Counted from the first letter of the stretch, positions 47,814 to 56,895 are shown. The stretch: DNA of 64,000 nucleotides from Corallococcus macrosporus (GCF_017302985.1 NZ_JAFIMU010000005.1:1-64000); one strand, 5' to 3'. Numbers and translations: made by a program. Notes: generated by a model not told the origin, from the sequence alone.

Positions 47814-48299
47814 ATGACCGCCCCTCTGCCGACGCTGGAACGCCTTCCTCGCGGAGCGCTCACGTTGTTCCGCATCCGTGCGCTCCTGCGCATGGGCATC
47901 TACGGGGCAATCACCTTCGCCGTGGCGCTGGGGTTGAGCTTCGCGGGCAACGAGCGCTGGCCGTTCCTGCTGCCGTGCGCGGTGGTGCTGGGGCTGAGCG
48001 TGTTGACGGCGTGGTATCCGCAGCGCGCGCACGAGCGCTGGGGTTGGGCCTTGCGCGATCACGATCTGGTCATCTCCCACGGAGTGCTCCTGCAAGAGGT
48101 GGTGTCCATCCCAGCGGGGCGCATCCAGCACGTGGACGTGCACCAGGGGCCCATCGAAAGGTCGCTGGGGCTCGCGCGCCTGCAGATCTACACGGCGGCG
48201 GGCAGTGGCGCGGACGGAGAGATTCCGGGCCTGGCGCGCGAGACAGCGGATGCCCTGCGCGAGCGGTTGGTGCGGCGCGAGGCCGACGATGTCGTCTGA
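47814..48299 (+). CDS. Bacterial PH-domain membrane protein (YdbS-like)
   Basis: 161 residues: two N-terminal membrane helices (MGIYGAITFAVALGLSF and FLLPCAVVLGLSVLTAWY) and a bPH2 domain with LRDHDLVISHGVLLQEVVSIP and RIQHVDVHQGPIERSLGLARLQIYTA. Proteins of this pair (YdbS/YdbT) are usually encoded together and may work in membrane stress or secretion; function is undetermined. SD CCGGAGGA precedes the ATG. It overlaps the next gene by 11 bases. Confidence 0.88.
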   Translation: MTAPLPTLERLPRGALTLFRIRALLRMGIYGAITFAVALGLSFAGNERWPFLLPCAVVLGLSVLTAWYPQRAHERWGWALRDHDLVISHGVLLQEVVSIPAGRIQHVDVHQGPIERSLGLARLQIYTAAGSGADGEIPGLARETADALRERLVRREADDVV

Positions 48300-49812
48300 G
48301 CCGGTGGCGCTGGCCTCCCCGGAGGAGGTCCCCTGGAAGAAGTTGAGCCCGAAGGCCCCGCTCGCGGCGCTGCTTCCTCTGTCCGGGATGATCGGGCGCA
48401 TCTTCCTGGGCGCGCTCCTGCCCACGTTCTTCGCGCGCGAGCAGGGCCTGCCCATCATCCTCCTGGTCATCGTGGCGAGCGTGGCGGTGCTGATGCTCGC
48501 CGCCGGACTCTACGAGGTGGCCACGACGAGCTACCGCGTGGTGGGCGCCCAGCTGGAGATCCGCTCCGGCATCTTCACGCGCACGTCGCGCTTCATCGAA
48601 GCCGCGCGAGTGCAGAACACGGAGGTGTTGCAGCCCTTCGTGTCGAAGTTGCTCGGGCTGGTGGAGGTGAAGGTGGAGACGGCCTCCGGAGGCAAGGCGG
48701 ACGGCCACCTGCGCGGGCTGACGCCGGAGGACGCGCAGGCGCTGATCCACGCGCTTCAGGCCGTGCGTCGCGAAGGAGCAGCGGTGCTCCTGCCCGGCGA
48801 CGCCGCGCCCGAGGAGCGAGTGCTCTCCGAGGCCCGCCTGGGAGGTCTGCTGCTCTACGGCGCGACCGCCCTGGGCCTCGGCGTGCTCGCGGTGGCGATG
48901 GGCGCGATGCATGAAATCGCCGAGACGTTCCACAAGCTGTTGCTGCCATGGATGGAAGCCCATTGGGAGGCGCTGGCGGCACCGGGCATGGTGTGGCTGT
49001 CCGCGACGGTGGCGGCGATCGCGGGCCTGTTCGGCCTGTGGCTGGTGAGTGGGGCGCGAGCGGTGTTGCAGTTCCACGGCTTCCGGCTGGTGGACACGGG
49101 CACGCACCTGCGAGCGGTGGGCGGGCTCATCACGCGCCGCCAGGTGACGGTGCGGCGGGCGCGAATCCAGCAGGTGGTGCTGGATGAACCGCTCCTGCGC
49201 CGGGCATTGGGCTTCGGTTCGGTGGAGGTGGAGACGGCAGGCGTTCGCACGGGCAGGCAGTCCGAGGACCGCGCGGAGTTGCTGGTGCCGGTGGTGCCCA
49301 CGGCGCGAATGCCGGAGCTGTTGAAGGACTTCGTCCCGGAGCTGCCCGACGCCATGTCCTTCCAAGGAGCGCATCCTAAGGCGCTCCTGCGAGCACGGAT
49401 CCGAGCGGTGGGCCTGAGCGTACTGGTGGCCGCACCCGCGACCTGGTTCTGGGGAGCGTGGGGAGCGGTGGCATGGCTCCTGTTGCCAGCGCAGCTATTC
49501 GGAGCGTGGTTCGACTGGCGCTTCCAGGGATGGCTCGTGACGGAAGCGTTGGTGGTGGTGCGCCAGGGTTTCTGGCGCCGGCGAACGACGGTGGTGCAGC
49601 GCTCCCGCATCCAGTCCGCCCGAGCGAGACAAGGCCCTCTGGAGCGAGGCTACGGAGTCGCGCACGTGCGAATCGACGTAGCAGGTTCACACGTGATCCT
49701 GCCAAGCGTGAGCTGGGCGGAAGCGCAGTCGCTCATCGACGTGCTCCCCGCGCGAAGGCCCACGCGTCATGCGCCGCTCGCAACGCTCCCGGACGTACGG
49801 CTTCCCGGGTAG
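48289..49812 (+). CDS. Multi-bPH2-domain membrane protein (YdbT-like)
   Basis: 507 residues with three repeats of a membrane-helix-pair plus bPH2 domain (for example YRVVGAQLEIRSGIFTRTSRF, FRLVDTGTHLRAVGGLITRRQVTV and VTEALVVVRQGFWRRRTTVVQRSR). It is the partner of the upstream YdbS-like protein. The ATG at 48289 overlaps the upstream gene. Codon use near the end (49,400-49,812) shows more A/T at third positions than the rest, hinting at the start of an accessory region. Confidence 0.86.
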   Translation: MSSEPVALASPEEVPWKKLSPKAPLAALLPLSGMIGRIFLGALLPTFFAREQGLPIILLVIVASVAVLMLAAGLYEVATTSYRVVGAQLEIRSGIFTRTSRFIEAARVQNTEVLQPFVSKLLGLVEVKVETASGGKADGHLRGLTPEDAQALIHALQAVRREGAAVLLPGDAAPEERVLSEARLGGLLLYGATALGLGVLAVAMGAMHEIAETFHKLLLPWMEAHWEALAAPGMVWLSATVAAIAGLFGLWLVSGARAVLQFHGFRLVDTGTHLRAVGGLITRRQVTVRRARIQQVVLDEPLLRRALGFGSVEVETAGVRTGRQSEDRAELLVPVVPTARMPELLKDFVPELPDAMSFQGAHPKALLRARIRAVGLSVLVAAPATWFWGAWGAVAWLLLPAQLFGAWFDWRFQGWLVTEALVVVRQGFWRRRTTVVQRSRIQSARARQGPLERGYGVAHVRIDVAGSHVILPSVSWAEAQSLIDVLPARRPTRHAPLATLPDVRLPG

Positions 49813-49837
49813 CTGCGGGGCCCGCTGGGAGAGGCTG

Positions 49838-51265
49838 ATGCACGAAGGCGTCGTGGCGCTGTGCATGCTGTTGCTGCTCTCGGGTTGCGCAGGTGTCGAG
49901 CCGCAATCCCGTCGGAGCGGCCCAGGGGTCTTCCGTCAGGGGGCGGCGTACACGCCGGAGGAAACCCAGGAGCGTCGGCGACCCGCGGCCCCAAGGTCCG
50001 GGAGCCGGGCTGTGCCTCCTGCGAATGCCGCTCCGACCTACCGGGCGATCATCGCGGCGCTTGGGGAAGTGAAGGGCTCGGTGGAGGGCATGGTCCGTGA
50101 GTTCCCCAGGCTCGCGGAGAACCCGAAGGGCCTCGGGGGCTCTGACGGCGTCTTCACGCGGAACACCGACTACGGCTCCATCCAGGTGCCATGGCTGCGG
50201 GGTGCACTCACGCGAGCCACGTCACTCGCCGAAGCATCAGGAACAGTAGGGGATCCCGACATGCAGCTGGGAATCCTCCGGCTCACGGGGACGCGTCTTC
50301 AGGCCGCAACGTCCGGCGCGATGCTTCTGGCGACATGGCTCGACTTCTTGCGGCTCGCGGAGGTCATCCGGCAGGAGTGCCCATTCTACGGAGCCGAGCG
50401 GCTGTTCGTGGACCTGGACCGCGTGCAGAAGCGAGTGGAGCCCGCCATGACGGCGTTCGCCTCACTGGACCCGGACGAGGTGGAGGCCGCGGCCATCGCG
50501 ATGCCTCAACTGATGGGTCACCTCACGCGCGAGTTCCAATCCATCCAGGAGGGGGCGCGCATCGCGATGGAGCGCGGTGGAAGGGTCGTCGCAGCAGCCC
50601 AGTTCCTGGAGATGGTCACACTGGTTTCGACGCTGAAGGCGACGCTGCCCAGACCACCACCCGCCGCGCCCGTAACCCTGGGCACAAGCCTCGTGATGGG
50701 CTCAGGAGGCCTGATGATGGGCACCCGCATCGTCGTCAGCGCCGAGTGGGTGGAGCAGATGCGCCGGCTCGTCCAGGCCGGAGTTCTCTCCGCCCCCGTT
50801 GTCAGCGCGGCGGTCCGCATCCATGCAGGTCAGGTGCTGATGGCGCAGGAGAAGCAGGACCTGCCCAAAGGCGTGCGCGAGGCACTGGGAGACAGCCCCG
50901 AGGTTCGCGCCATGCACGAGACCGGCAGGGCCGGAGCCGGGATGTCCAGCGCACCGAAGCACCACGTCCTCCCGCAGGAACACCGCGAGTGGTTCGAGAA
51001 GCGCGGCTTCAAGGGCGAGATGGACATCGACCAGTTCTGCGTCCGGCTGGAGCAGTCCCACCACGAAGCCATTCACGGCGGCGGCGACTGGCGCCTGGGC
51101 CGCACATGGCCCAGGGAGTGGAACCGGCACGTCATGAATCTCCTCCGAGACGGCGAAGCCAACACAGGCCGCTTGTTGACGCGAGATGAGATCCTGAAGA
51201 TCGTCGCGGTGGAAATGCGGCGCTTCGACATCCCGATGGCTTTCAGTCCTGGAAGGAAGCGATGA
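49838..51265 (+). CDS. Polymorphic lipoprotein with HHxxxH nuclease-like C-terminus (Sit-toxin-like)
   Basis: 475 residues. A lipoprotein signal (VVALCMLLLLSGC, Cys17) precedes a Ser/Arg/Pro-rich linker and a long helical middle. The C-terminal 104 residues carry KHHVLPQEHREWF (His375-376) and SHHEAIHGGGDW (His408-409, His413), spaced like His-rich nuclease toxin domains (HNH/AHH type). This fits the Myxococcus paralogous lipoprotein group (TIGR02269/DUF2380-like, from memory), some of which are SitA toxins passed between cells by outer-membrane exchange. Two small paralogous genes follow at once. More A/T-rich codons than neighbours suggest recent acquisition. Confidence 0.72.
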   Translation: MHEGVVALCMLLLLSGCAGVEPQSRRSGPGVFRQGAAYTPEETQERRRPAAPRSGSRAVPPANAAPTYRAIIAALGEVKGSVEGMVREFPRLAENPKGLGGSDGVFTRNTDYGSIQVPWLRGALTRATSLAEASGTVGDPDMQLGILRLTGTRLQAATSGAMLLATWLDFLRLAEVIRQECPFYGAERLFVDLDRVQKRVEPAMTAFASLDPDEVEAAAIAMPQLMGHLTREFQSIQEGARIAMERGGRVVAAAQFLEMVTLVSTLKATLPRPPPAAPVTLGTSLVMGSGGLMMGTRIVVSAEWVEQMRRLVQAGVLSAPVVSAAVRIHAGQVLMAQEKQDLPKGVREALGDSPEVRAMHETGRAGAGMSSAPKHHVLPQEHREWFEKRGFKGEMDIDQFCVRLEQSHHEAIHGGGDWRLGRTWPREWNRHVMNLLRDGEANTGRLLTRDEILKIVAVEMRRFDIPMAFSPGRKR

Positions 51266-51732
51266 CCGACGGGCGTTCGTGGCAAGGAGATTGGAAGAGC
51301 CGCCTGTATGCGCGCGTCCGTGAACGCGGCTACGACTCCCTCACAGCCTTCGCGGATGCGCGCCCTACAGCCTCACTGGTGCAGCTGGCCGAGGAGTTGG
51401 GCAAGGACGACATTGCCGGAGTCCAGGTGTTCACCGGCCTGGTAGCAGAAGCCGAGCGAAGCAAGCGCCTCACCAGACTGGTTCGTAGCCAACTGGTGCG
51501 CGAGCTGTCAGAGGATTTCCCAGCGGGCTGGCCGGCGACAATGACCGACGACACTCGGTTCACGATTGGCCATGCACTCGCACGGTGGTGTAGCTACACG
51601 CCGCAGACACATGAGGCACGCGTCAGGCGGGTCCGTGATGCCCTCCTTGCGTCACCACCACCGTCCGGCTGGCGTCCACTCAGTCCCGACGACACGTTGC
51701 TTCTCACACTCCTCCCCGACGACGAGGCATGA
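51262..51732 (+). CDS. Putative immunity protein 1 (paired paralog)
   Basis: 156 residues, no signal or membrane helix. It starts in an ATGA overlap with the lipoprotein, typical of toxin-immunity pairs. Sequence: SRLYARVRERGYDSLTAFAD, then ASLVQLAEELGKDDIAGVQ, a helix with charged residues, and the C-terminal SGWRPLSPDDTLLLTLLPDD. It aligns without gaps to the next gene. The family is not recognised, and the immunity role is inference from position. Confidence 0.65.
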   Translation: MTDGRSWQGDWKSRLYARVRERGYDSLTAFADARPTASLVQLAEELGKDDIAGVQVFTGLVAEAERSKRLTRLVRSQLVRELSEDFPAGWPATMTDDTRFTIGHALARWCSYTPQTHEARVRRVRDALLASPPPSGWRPLSPDDTLLLTLLPDDEA

Positions 51733-51738
51733 TCCTCG

Positions 51739-52209
51739 GTGGCTGATGGACGCGCATGGATCGGCAACTGGATTGTGCGTCTCCACGAGCGGGTCCGCGA
51801 GCGTGGCTACGCTTCCATCACCGCGTTCGCCGATGCGCGTCCTACCGCTTCGCTGGTGGACCTGGCGGAGGAGCTGGGAAAGGACGACATCGCAGGCGTT
51901 CAGATCCTGAACGAACTATTCGCTGAGGCGGAGCAGCGCAGACAGGTCACACGTTTCGTGCGGGATGTACTGGCGCGCCTGCTGTCACAGAGTCTCCCCA
52001 ACGGCTGGCCGGCTGTCGTGGACGACGTGACTCGCTTCCAAATCGCCAAGGCCCTCGGTTCGTGGTCCGTCTACATCCCTGATGCGTATCAGGACCGTGC
52101 GGATCAGGTCATGGAGACCCTTCGCGCTCAGCCACCTCCCACCGGCTGGCGCCCGCTAGGTCCCGACGACGAGCTGCTCCTCACGCTCCTGCCTGACGAC
52201 GAAGCCTGA
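51739..52209 (+). CDS. Putative immunity protein 2, paralog of the preceding gene
   Basis: 156 residues, GTG start at 51739, seven bases after the first copy. Hand alignment over the whole length gives about 98 identical positions of 156 (63%). Identity is densest at residues 18-55 (TAFADARPTASLV and LAEELGKDDIAGVQ) and at the end (GWRPL, PDD, LLLTLLPDDEA), while the middle and the segment 105-130 differ most. A local duplication followed by divergence is likely, as in orphan-immunity or specificity-switching cassettes. Convergent with the kinase gene five bases on. Confidence 0.65.
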   Translation: MADGRAWIGNWIVRLHERVRERGYASITAFADARPTASLVDLAEELGKDDIAGVQILNELFAEAEQRRQVTRFVRDVLARLLSQSLPNGWPAVVDDVTRFQIAKALGSWSVYIPDAYQDRADQVMETLRAQPPPTGWRPLGPDDELLLTLLPDDEA

Positions 52210-52214
52210 CCGCT

Positions 52215-53915
52215 TCAGCCCCGAAGCCCGCTCAGCGCCTTCATCCAGATGACGACCGCCACCGCGCCCGCGTCCGGAATCCCTTTCGCGCGATCTCCCA
52301 GGTAGCTGGCCCGGCCCAGGCGCGGCGACATGCTCGCGGTCGCTTCGGCGCCCTGCTCCGCCGCTCGCGTCGCCTCCGTCCATCCCTCCGCCAGTGACCG
52401 TCCCTCGCGAACGGCACGCGTGAGCGCCACCGCCGCCGGGTGCAGCGCGTCCACCATCGTCCGGTCTCCCGGCCGCGCCCCGCCCAGCTCCGACACCGCT
52501 TCCACTCCCACCTCGAACGCCTTCGCCCAGGCCGCCGCGTCCACCGGCTTGCTCGCCAGGTAGCGCGCTGCCCGCAGCAACGCCGTCGCGTAGAACGGCC
52601 CGGAGCTGCCTCCGATGTTCCGGCGCAGCGCCTGCCCCAGCTCCGTCAACGCACCGGACGGCATGGCCCATGCCCGCTCCGGCAACGCACGGATCGCCGC
52701 CGCGCCTCGTGCCAGGCTCAGGCCCAGGTCGCCGTCTCCTGCCTGGCTGTCCAGCTCCGTCAGCCGCGCCTCGGCCGCGTCCCAGGCGTCCGCCACCGCC
52801 AGCGCTGCCTCGCGCACCCGCGCCATCACGGGCTGGGGCTTCGGATGGCCTTCCACCGTCGGCAGCGCCTCGCGCGTCGCCACCACCTTCCGGTCCAGCA
52901 CCACCTGCCCACGCCCCGGCCACGCCGGCGCCTCCGTGGGCGCGTCCAGCCTCGCGAGCCGCGCGTCATCCACCTTCAACAACGTCAGCGAACACCCCGG
53001 CATCTCCAGCGCCGACAGGAACGTGCCCTGCCATGCGCGCTCCACCTTCACGCCCCGCTCACCCAGGAACGCCAGCGCCCGGCGCATCACGATGGCCAGC
53101 TCCATGGGCGGCGTGCCTCCCAGCCCGTTGACCATCAACGCCACACGGTCGCCCCGGCCCACCTTCCGGTCCTCCACGATGGCCGACAGCAACGTGTCCA
53201 CCAGCGCGTCCGCCAGCTGCATCGCCACGCGGCGCACGCCCTGCTCGCCGTGGATGCCCAGCCCCAGCTCCACCTCTCCCTCCCCCAGCGTGAAGCCCGG
53301 CCGGCCCGCCGCCGGCACCGTGCACGGCCCCAGCGCCACGCCCATGCTGCCCAGCATCGCGGCAGCCTCCGTCGCCTCGCGCGCCACCTCCGCCAGCGAC
53401 GCTCCCGCCGCCGCGGCGGCCCCCGCTATCTTGTGCACCAGCACCACGCCCGCGATGCCCCGGCGACGCTCGGGCGCCACCGTGTCCCGCAGAGCCACGT
53501 CGTCCGCCACCACCACCACTTCCGTGGGGATCCCCTCCGCCCGCGCCAGCTCCGCCGCGAGCCCGAAGTTGAGCCGATCCCCCGTGTAGTTCTTCACGAT
53601 GAGCAGCGCCCCCGCCGTCCCCGCCACCGCGCGGATCGCCGCCAGCACCGCGTCCGTGCTGGGTGACGTGAACACGTCCCCCGCCACCGCCGCGTGCAGC
53701 ATCCCCGTCCCCACGTAGCCCGCGTGCGCCGGCTCGTGCCCGCTGCCGCCGCCCGACAGCACCGCCACCTTCCGCGCCCCCAGTGCCGCCGGCACGTCCG
53801 CGCGCACCACCACCGTCTCCCCCTCCAGCAACGCCTGCCCCGGAGCGAGCGCCACGAACCCTTCCAGCATCTCCTGGACCACTGCGCGCGGCGCGTTGAC
53901 GAGCTTCTTCACCAT
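52215..53915 (-). CDS. Dihydroxyacetone kinase (fused DhaK-DhaL)
   Basis: 566 residues. DhaK part (1-330): SGGGSGHEPAHAGYVG (substrate and catalytic His), KNYTGDRLNFGLAAELA, LGLGIHGEQGV and GLGGTPPMEL. DhaL part (355-560): LTELDSQAGDGDLGLSLARG with the nucleotide/metal Asp residues, and SGPFYATAL. This is the ATP-dependent single-chain form. It phosphorylates dihydroxyacetone in glycerol use. It lies on the minus strand; the 283-bp gap to the siderophore cluster contains a Fur-box-like site nearer the cluster. Confidence 0.95.
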   Translation of the reverse strand: MVKKLVNAPRAVVQEMLEGFVALAPGQALLEGETVVVRADVPAALGARKVAVLSGGGSGHEPAHAGYVGTGMLHAAVAGDVFTSPSTDAVLAAIRAVAGTAGALLIVKNYTGDRLNFGLAAELARAEGIPTEVVVVADDVALRDTVAPERRRGIAGVVLVHKIAGAAAAAGASLAEVAREATEAAAMLGSMGVALGPCTVPAAGRPGFTLGEGEVELGLGIHGEQGVRRVAMQLADALVDTLLSAIVEDRKVGRGDRVALMVNGLGGTPPMELAIVMRRALAFLGERGVKVERAWQGTFLSALEMPGCSLTLLKVDDARLARLDAPTEAPAWPGRGQVVLDRKVVATREALPTVEGHPKPQPVMARVREAALAVADAWDAAEARLTELDSQAGDGDLGLSLARGAAAIRALPERAWAMPSGALTELGQALRRNIGGSSGPFYATALLRAARYLASKPVDAAAWAKAFEVGVEAVSELGGARPGDRTMVDALHPAAVALTRAVREGRSLAEGWTEATRAAEQGAEATASMSPRLGRASYLGDRAKGIPDAGAVAVVIWMKALSGLRG

Positions 53916-54071
53916 CGACTCCTGGGCGGAAGGGAAACGGGAAACGGCGCTCGACGCCCACCCTTCCGCCCCGCATCCACCCCGTCAAGCCACACGAAGG
54001 ATGCAAGCCCGCCGCCAAACGATTCCGTACCGCAACCCGCTTTCCCATTGACTCCCGGAGTTTTCTGAAGA

Positions 54072-54086
54072 TGATTCTCATTATCA
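54072..54086. promoter_or_regulatory. Fur box upstream of the myxochelin cluster
   Basis: TGATTCTCATTATCA matches the 7-1-7 Fur consensus TGATAATNATTATCA at 12 of 14 arm positions, strikingly AT-rich for this genome. It is 113 bp before the exporter gene at 54199 and 157 bp before the divergent kinase. The gap 53916-54198 shows nothing else recognisable. Confidence 0.78.
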
Positions 54087-54198
54087 TTCGCTGAGCAGCA
54101 ACAAATCACGGCGGTCCGGCGCGAAGCGCGCCCGGGCCTGGCCGAGCCCTGTCTGGCATTGGCCGGTCAGGTCAGGGCCGACGTGTGTCTGGATTCAG

Positions 54199-55425
54199 GT
54201 GATTGTCTTGAGTGCTCCATCCCCCGCCGCGCGAGAGCGCACGCTGCTGTGGCTCCTGGCGGCGGTGCAGTTCACCCACGTCGTCGACTTCATGATGCTG
54301 ATGCCGCTGGGCCCGCTGCTCATGCAGCGGCTCTCGCTGTCAGCGACGCGGTTCGGAGCGCTGGTGTCCGCGTACACGCTCGCGTCCGCGGCCATGGGCG
54401 TGCTGGGCGTGTTCTGGTTGGATCGCCTGGAGCGCAAGCGCACGCTGCTCATGCTCTACGCGGGCTTCATCGCCGCCACGCTCCTGTGCGGAGCGGCCAC
54501 CGGTGCCACGGGCCTGCTCATCGCGCGCACTGTCGCAGGCGCCTGCGCGGGACTGATGGGCGCGGTCGTCATCGCCATCGTCAGCGACATGGTGCCGGCG
54601 GAGCGCCGGGGCCAGGCCATCGGCACCGTGATGACGGCCTACGCTTTGTCCGCCGTGGCGGGCGTGCCGCTGGGACTGGGGCTCGCGAACCTGGGCGGCT
54701 GGCGCTCGCCGTTCATCGTCCTCGCCGGGGTCGCGGGGCTCGTGTGGCTGCTGCTCCTGCGCTTCCTCCCCCGCGTGGACGGACACCTGGCCCAGACCTC
54801 CGGCGCCGCGTCCCCCATCTCCGGCTTCACGCCGCGACTGGCCCTGGGCTGGGGCCTCACCTTCACGGTGGTGTTCGCCAGCTTCCTGCTCATCCCCTAC
54901 CTGGGCGCCTTCATGGTGGGCAACGTGGGCCTGACGCTCACGGACCTTCCATGGGTGTACCTGGTGGGCGGCGCGGCCACGTTCGTCAGCTCGCACTGGA
55001 TTGGACGGCTGGCGGACCGGATGGGGCCCGCGCGCGCGCTGGCGCTGCTGCTCGTCGCCACCATGGTGCCGCACCTGCTCTTCACGCACCTGCCGCCGTC
55101 CCCCCTGCCGGCGGTGACGCTGGTGTTCGTGCTCTTCATGACGCTCACCTCCGGCCGCGCCATCCCCACCATGGCGCTCGTGGCGTCGCAGGTGCCGCCG
55201 TCGCTGCGAGGCCGCTACCTCGCGGTCAACATGGCCGCCAGTGACGGCGCCTCCGGGCTCGCCGCGTGGATGGGGGGCCTGGTGCTCACCACCGCGCCGG
55301 ACGGCACGCTCATCGGCTTCGCGCAGCTGGGCTGGCTGGCGGTGGGCATCTCCGCGCTCGCGCTCGGGCTCCTGTGGAACTTCGCCGGCCGCGCCGTGCG
55401 GCTGGACGCCACGCCCGCACCCTGA
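54199..55425 (+). CDS. MFS transporter of the myxochelin cluster (MxcK-like exporter)
   Basis: 408 residues, about twelve membrane helices. Family features: DFMMLMPLGPLLMQ in helix 1, the loop LDRLERKRTLLML after helix 2, SDMVPAERRGQAIGTVMTAYALSAVAGVPLGL (motif near helix 5), and a matching second half. Probably exports the siderophore. In known myxochelin clusters a permease gene precedes mxcL; that matches here. The start is a GTG at 54199; a TTG at 54208 with AGGTGA upstream is possible. mxcL follows at 31 bp. Confidence 0.84.
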   Translation: MIVLSAPSPAARERTLLWLLAAVQFTHVVDFMMLMPLGPLLMQRLSLSATRFGALVSAYTLASAAMGVLGVFWLDRLERKRTLLMLYAGFIAATLLCGAATGATGLLIARTVAGACAGLMGAVVIAIVSDMVPAERRGQAIGTVMTAYALSAVAGVPLGLGLANLGGWRSPFIVLAGVAGLVWLLLLRFLPRVDGHLAQTSGAASPISGFTPRLALGWGLTFTVVFASFLLIPYLGAFMVGNVGLTLTDLPWVYLVGGAATFVSSHWIGRLADRMGPARALALLLVATMVPHLLFTHLPPSPLPAVTLVFVLFMTLTSGRAIPTMALVASQVPPSLRGRYLAVNMAASDGASGLAAWMGGLVLTTAPDGTLIGFAQLGWLAVGISALALGLLWNFAGRAVRLDATPAP

Positions 55426-55456
55426 ATCCCTCTCAAACCCCTCACCAGGACCCGCC

Positions 55457-56740
55457 ATGTCCCAGACAGCACCGCGTCACCCCTCCCTGCCCCGCCCCAT
55501 CGTGGGTGACATCAAGCTGGAGCGCTCCAACCAGCTGCTCGCCGAGGCCCGCAGGTGGGTCCCCGGCGTCACCCAGACGATGATGAAGAAGCCGGACCAC
55601 TTCGCCCCCGGCGCCTTCCCCGTGTTCCTCGCCAGGGGCAACGGCGCGCTGGTGGAGGACGCGGACGGCCAGGAGTACATCGATTACATCCAGGCGCTGG
55701 GCGCCAACATGCTGGGCCACAACCACCCGGCCGTCGCGGAGACCATCCGCAAGCACCTGGCGGAAGGCATCATCCACTCGCTGCCCACGCCCGTGGAGGT
55801 GTCCTCCGTGAAGGCGCTGGTGGAGGTGATTCCGGGCGCGGAGATGGCCCGCTTCTTCAAGACGGGCGCGGATGCCACCTCCGCCGCCGTGCGCCTGTCG
55901 CGCCACCTCACCGGCCGCGAGCACATCGTCACCGTGGGCTACAACGGCTGGCACGACCACTTCATGTATGACACGCCGGGCGTGCCCCCGACGGTCGCGA
56001 AGCTCACCACGCGCCTGCCGCTCTTCACGCCTCCGGACGAGCCCGCGCTCCTCGAGCACATCGAGAAGCACGGCGCGCAGCTGGCCTGCGTGTTGCTGGC
56101 CATCCCGTACAACCGCACCGTCACCCGCGAGTTCCTCCTCCAGGTGAAGGAGACCTGCGCGAAGCACGGCGTGCTGTTCGTCCTGGACGAGGTCGTCACC
56201 GGCTTCCGCCTGGCCCTGGGCGGCGCGCAGCAGTACTTCGACGTGCGGGCGGACTTCGTCACGCTGTCCAAGGGCATCGCCGCGGGCATGCCCCTGTCCG
56301 CCATCGCGGGCCCGGAGAAGTACCTCTCCCGCCTGAGCGAGTTGCAGGTGTCCACCACCTTTGGCGGCGAGATGCTCTCCCTGGCCGTGTGCGAGGCCGT
56401 CATCAACGAATACCGCCGCACGAACTACATCGAGCACATCGCCAGCCTCGGCCGCCGCCTGCGCGACGGCGTCAACGCCCACGCACGTGAGACGGGCTCC
56501 AGCCTGGAGGTCATCGGCTACGACGCCGTGCCCTTCTTCCGCTTCAGCAAGGTCATCCCCGAGCACATCGAGAAGATGATCCCCTTCCAGGCCGGCATGG
56601 CCCGCCGGGGCGTCATCCTCCGCCGCGACCTCAACTTCATCAGCGCCGTGCACACCGTGGAGCAGATCGATCACACCATCGCCGCCGCCGGCGAGGTGCT
56701 CCGCGAGCAGGCCGCGAGCGCGAAGGCCAGCGCCGCCTGA
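55457..56740 (+). CDS. mxcL: MxcL aminotransferase (glutamate-1-semialdehyde-aminomutase-like)
   Basis: 427 residues, class III PLP enzyme: FFKTGADATSAAVRL, VLDEVVTGFRL (Asp244), and PLP Lys272 in TLSKGIAAGMPLSA. In myxochelin biosynthesis MxcL aminates the aldehyde released by the NRPS MxcG, giving myxochelin B instead of the alcohol myxochelin A. Place in the cluster next to the exporter and mxcC supports this. The ATG at 55457 follows CAGGAC. Confidence 0.88.
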   Translation: MSQTAPRHPSLPRPIVGDIKLERSNQLLAEARRWVPGVTQTMMKKPDHFAPGAFPVFLARGNGALVEDADGQEYIDYIQALGANMLGHNHPAVAETIRKHLAEGIIHSLPTPVEVSSVKALVEVIPGAEMARFFKTGADATSAAVRLSRHLTGREHIVTVGYNGWHDHFMYDTPGVPPTVAKLTTRLPLFTPPDEPALLEHIEKHGAQLACVLLAIPYNRTVTREFLLQVKETCAKHGVLFVLDEVVTGFRLALGGAQQYFDVRADFVTLSKGIAAGMPLSAIAGPEKYLSRLSELQVSTTFGGEMLSLAVCEAVINEYRRTNYIEHIASLGRRLRDGVNAHARETGSSLEVIGYDAVPFFRFSKVIPEHIEKMIPFQAGMARRGVILRRDLNFISAVHTVEQIDHTIAAAGEVLREQAASAKASAA

Positions 56741-56843
56741 GCCTGAAACATCCGCGTGCCCCGCACTGCTGAAGCCAGACACCGGACGGTTCCGCGTTTG
56801 AGCCTTCTTGACAGGAATTCATGACCATGGCACTTCCAGGCCC

Positions 56844-56870
56844 TGAAAATGAGAATGGTTCTCATTTTCA
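56844..56870. promoter_or_regulatory. Fur-box palindrome before mxcC
   Basis: A 27-bp perfect palindrome: TGAAAATGAGAA (56844-56855), TGG, TTCTCATTTTCA (56859-56870). The core TGAGAATGGTTCTCA (56850-56864) matches the Fur consensus at 11 of 14 arm positions. It lies 26 bp upstream of the mxcC ATG at 56896, so the earlier in-frame ATG at 56821 is unlikely to be used. Confidence 0.82.
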
Positions 56871-56895
56871 TTCAAACAATCGGAGCGAGCGGGTG

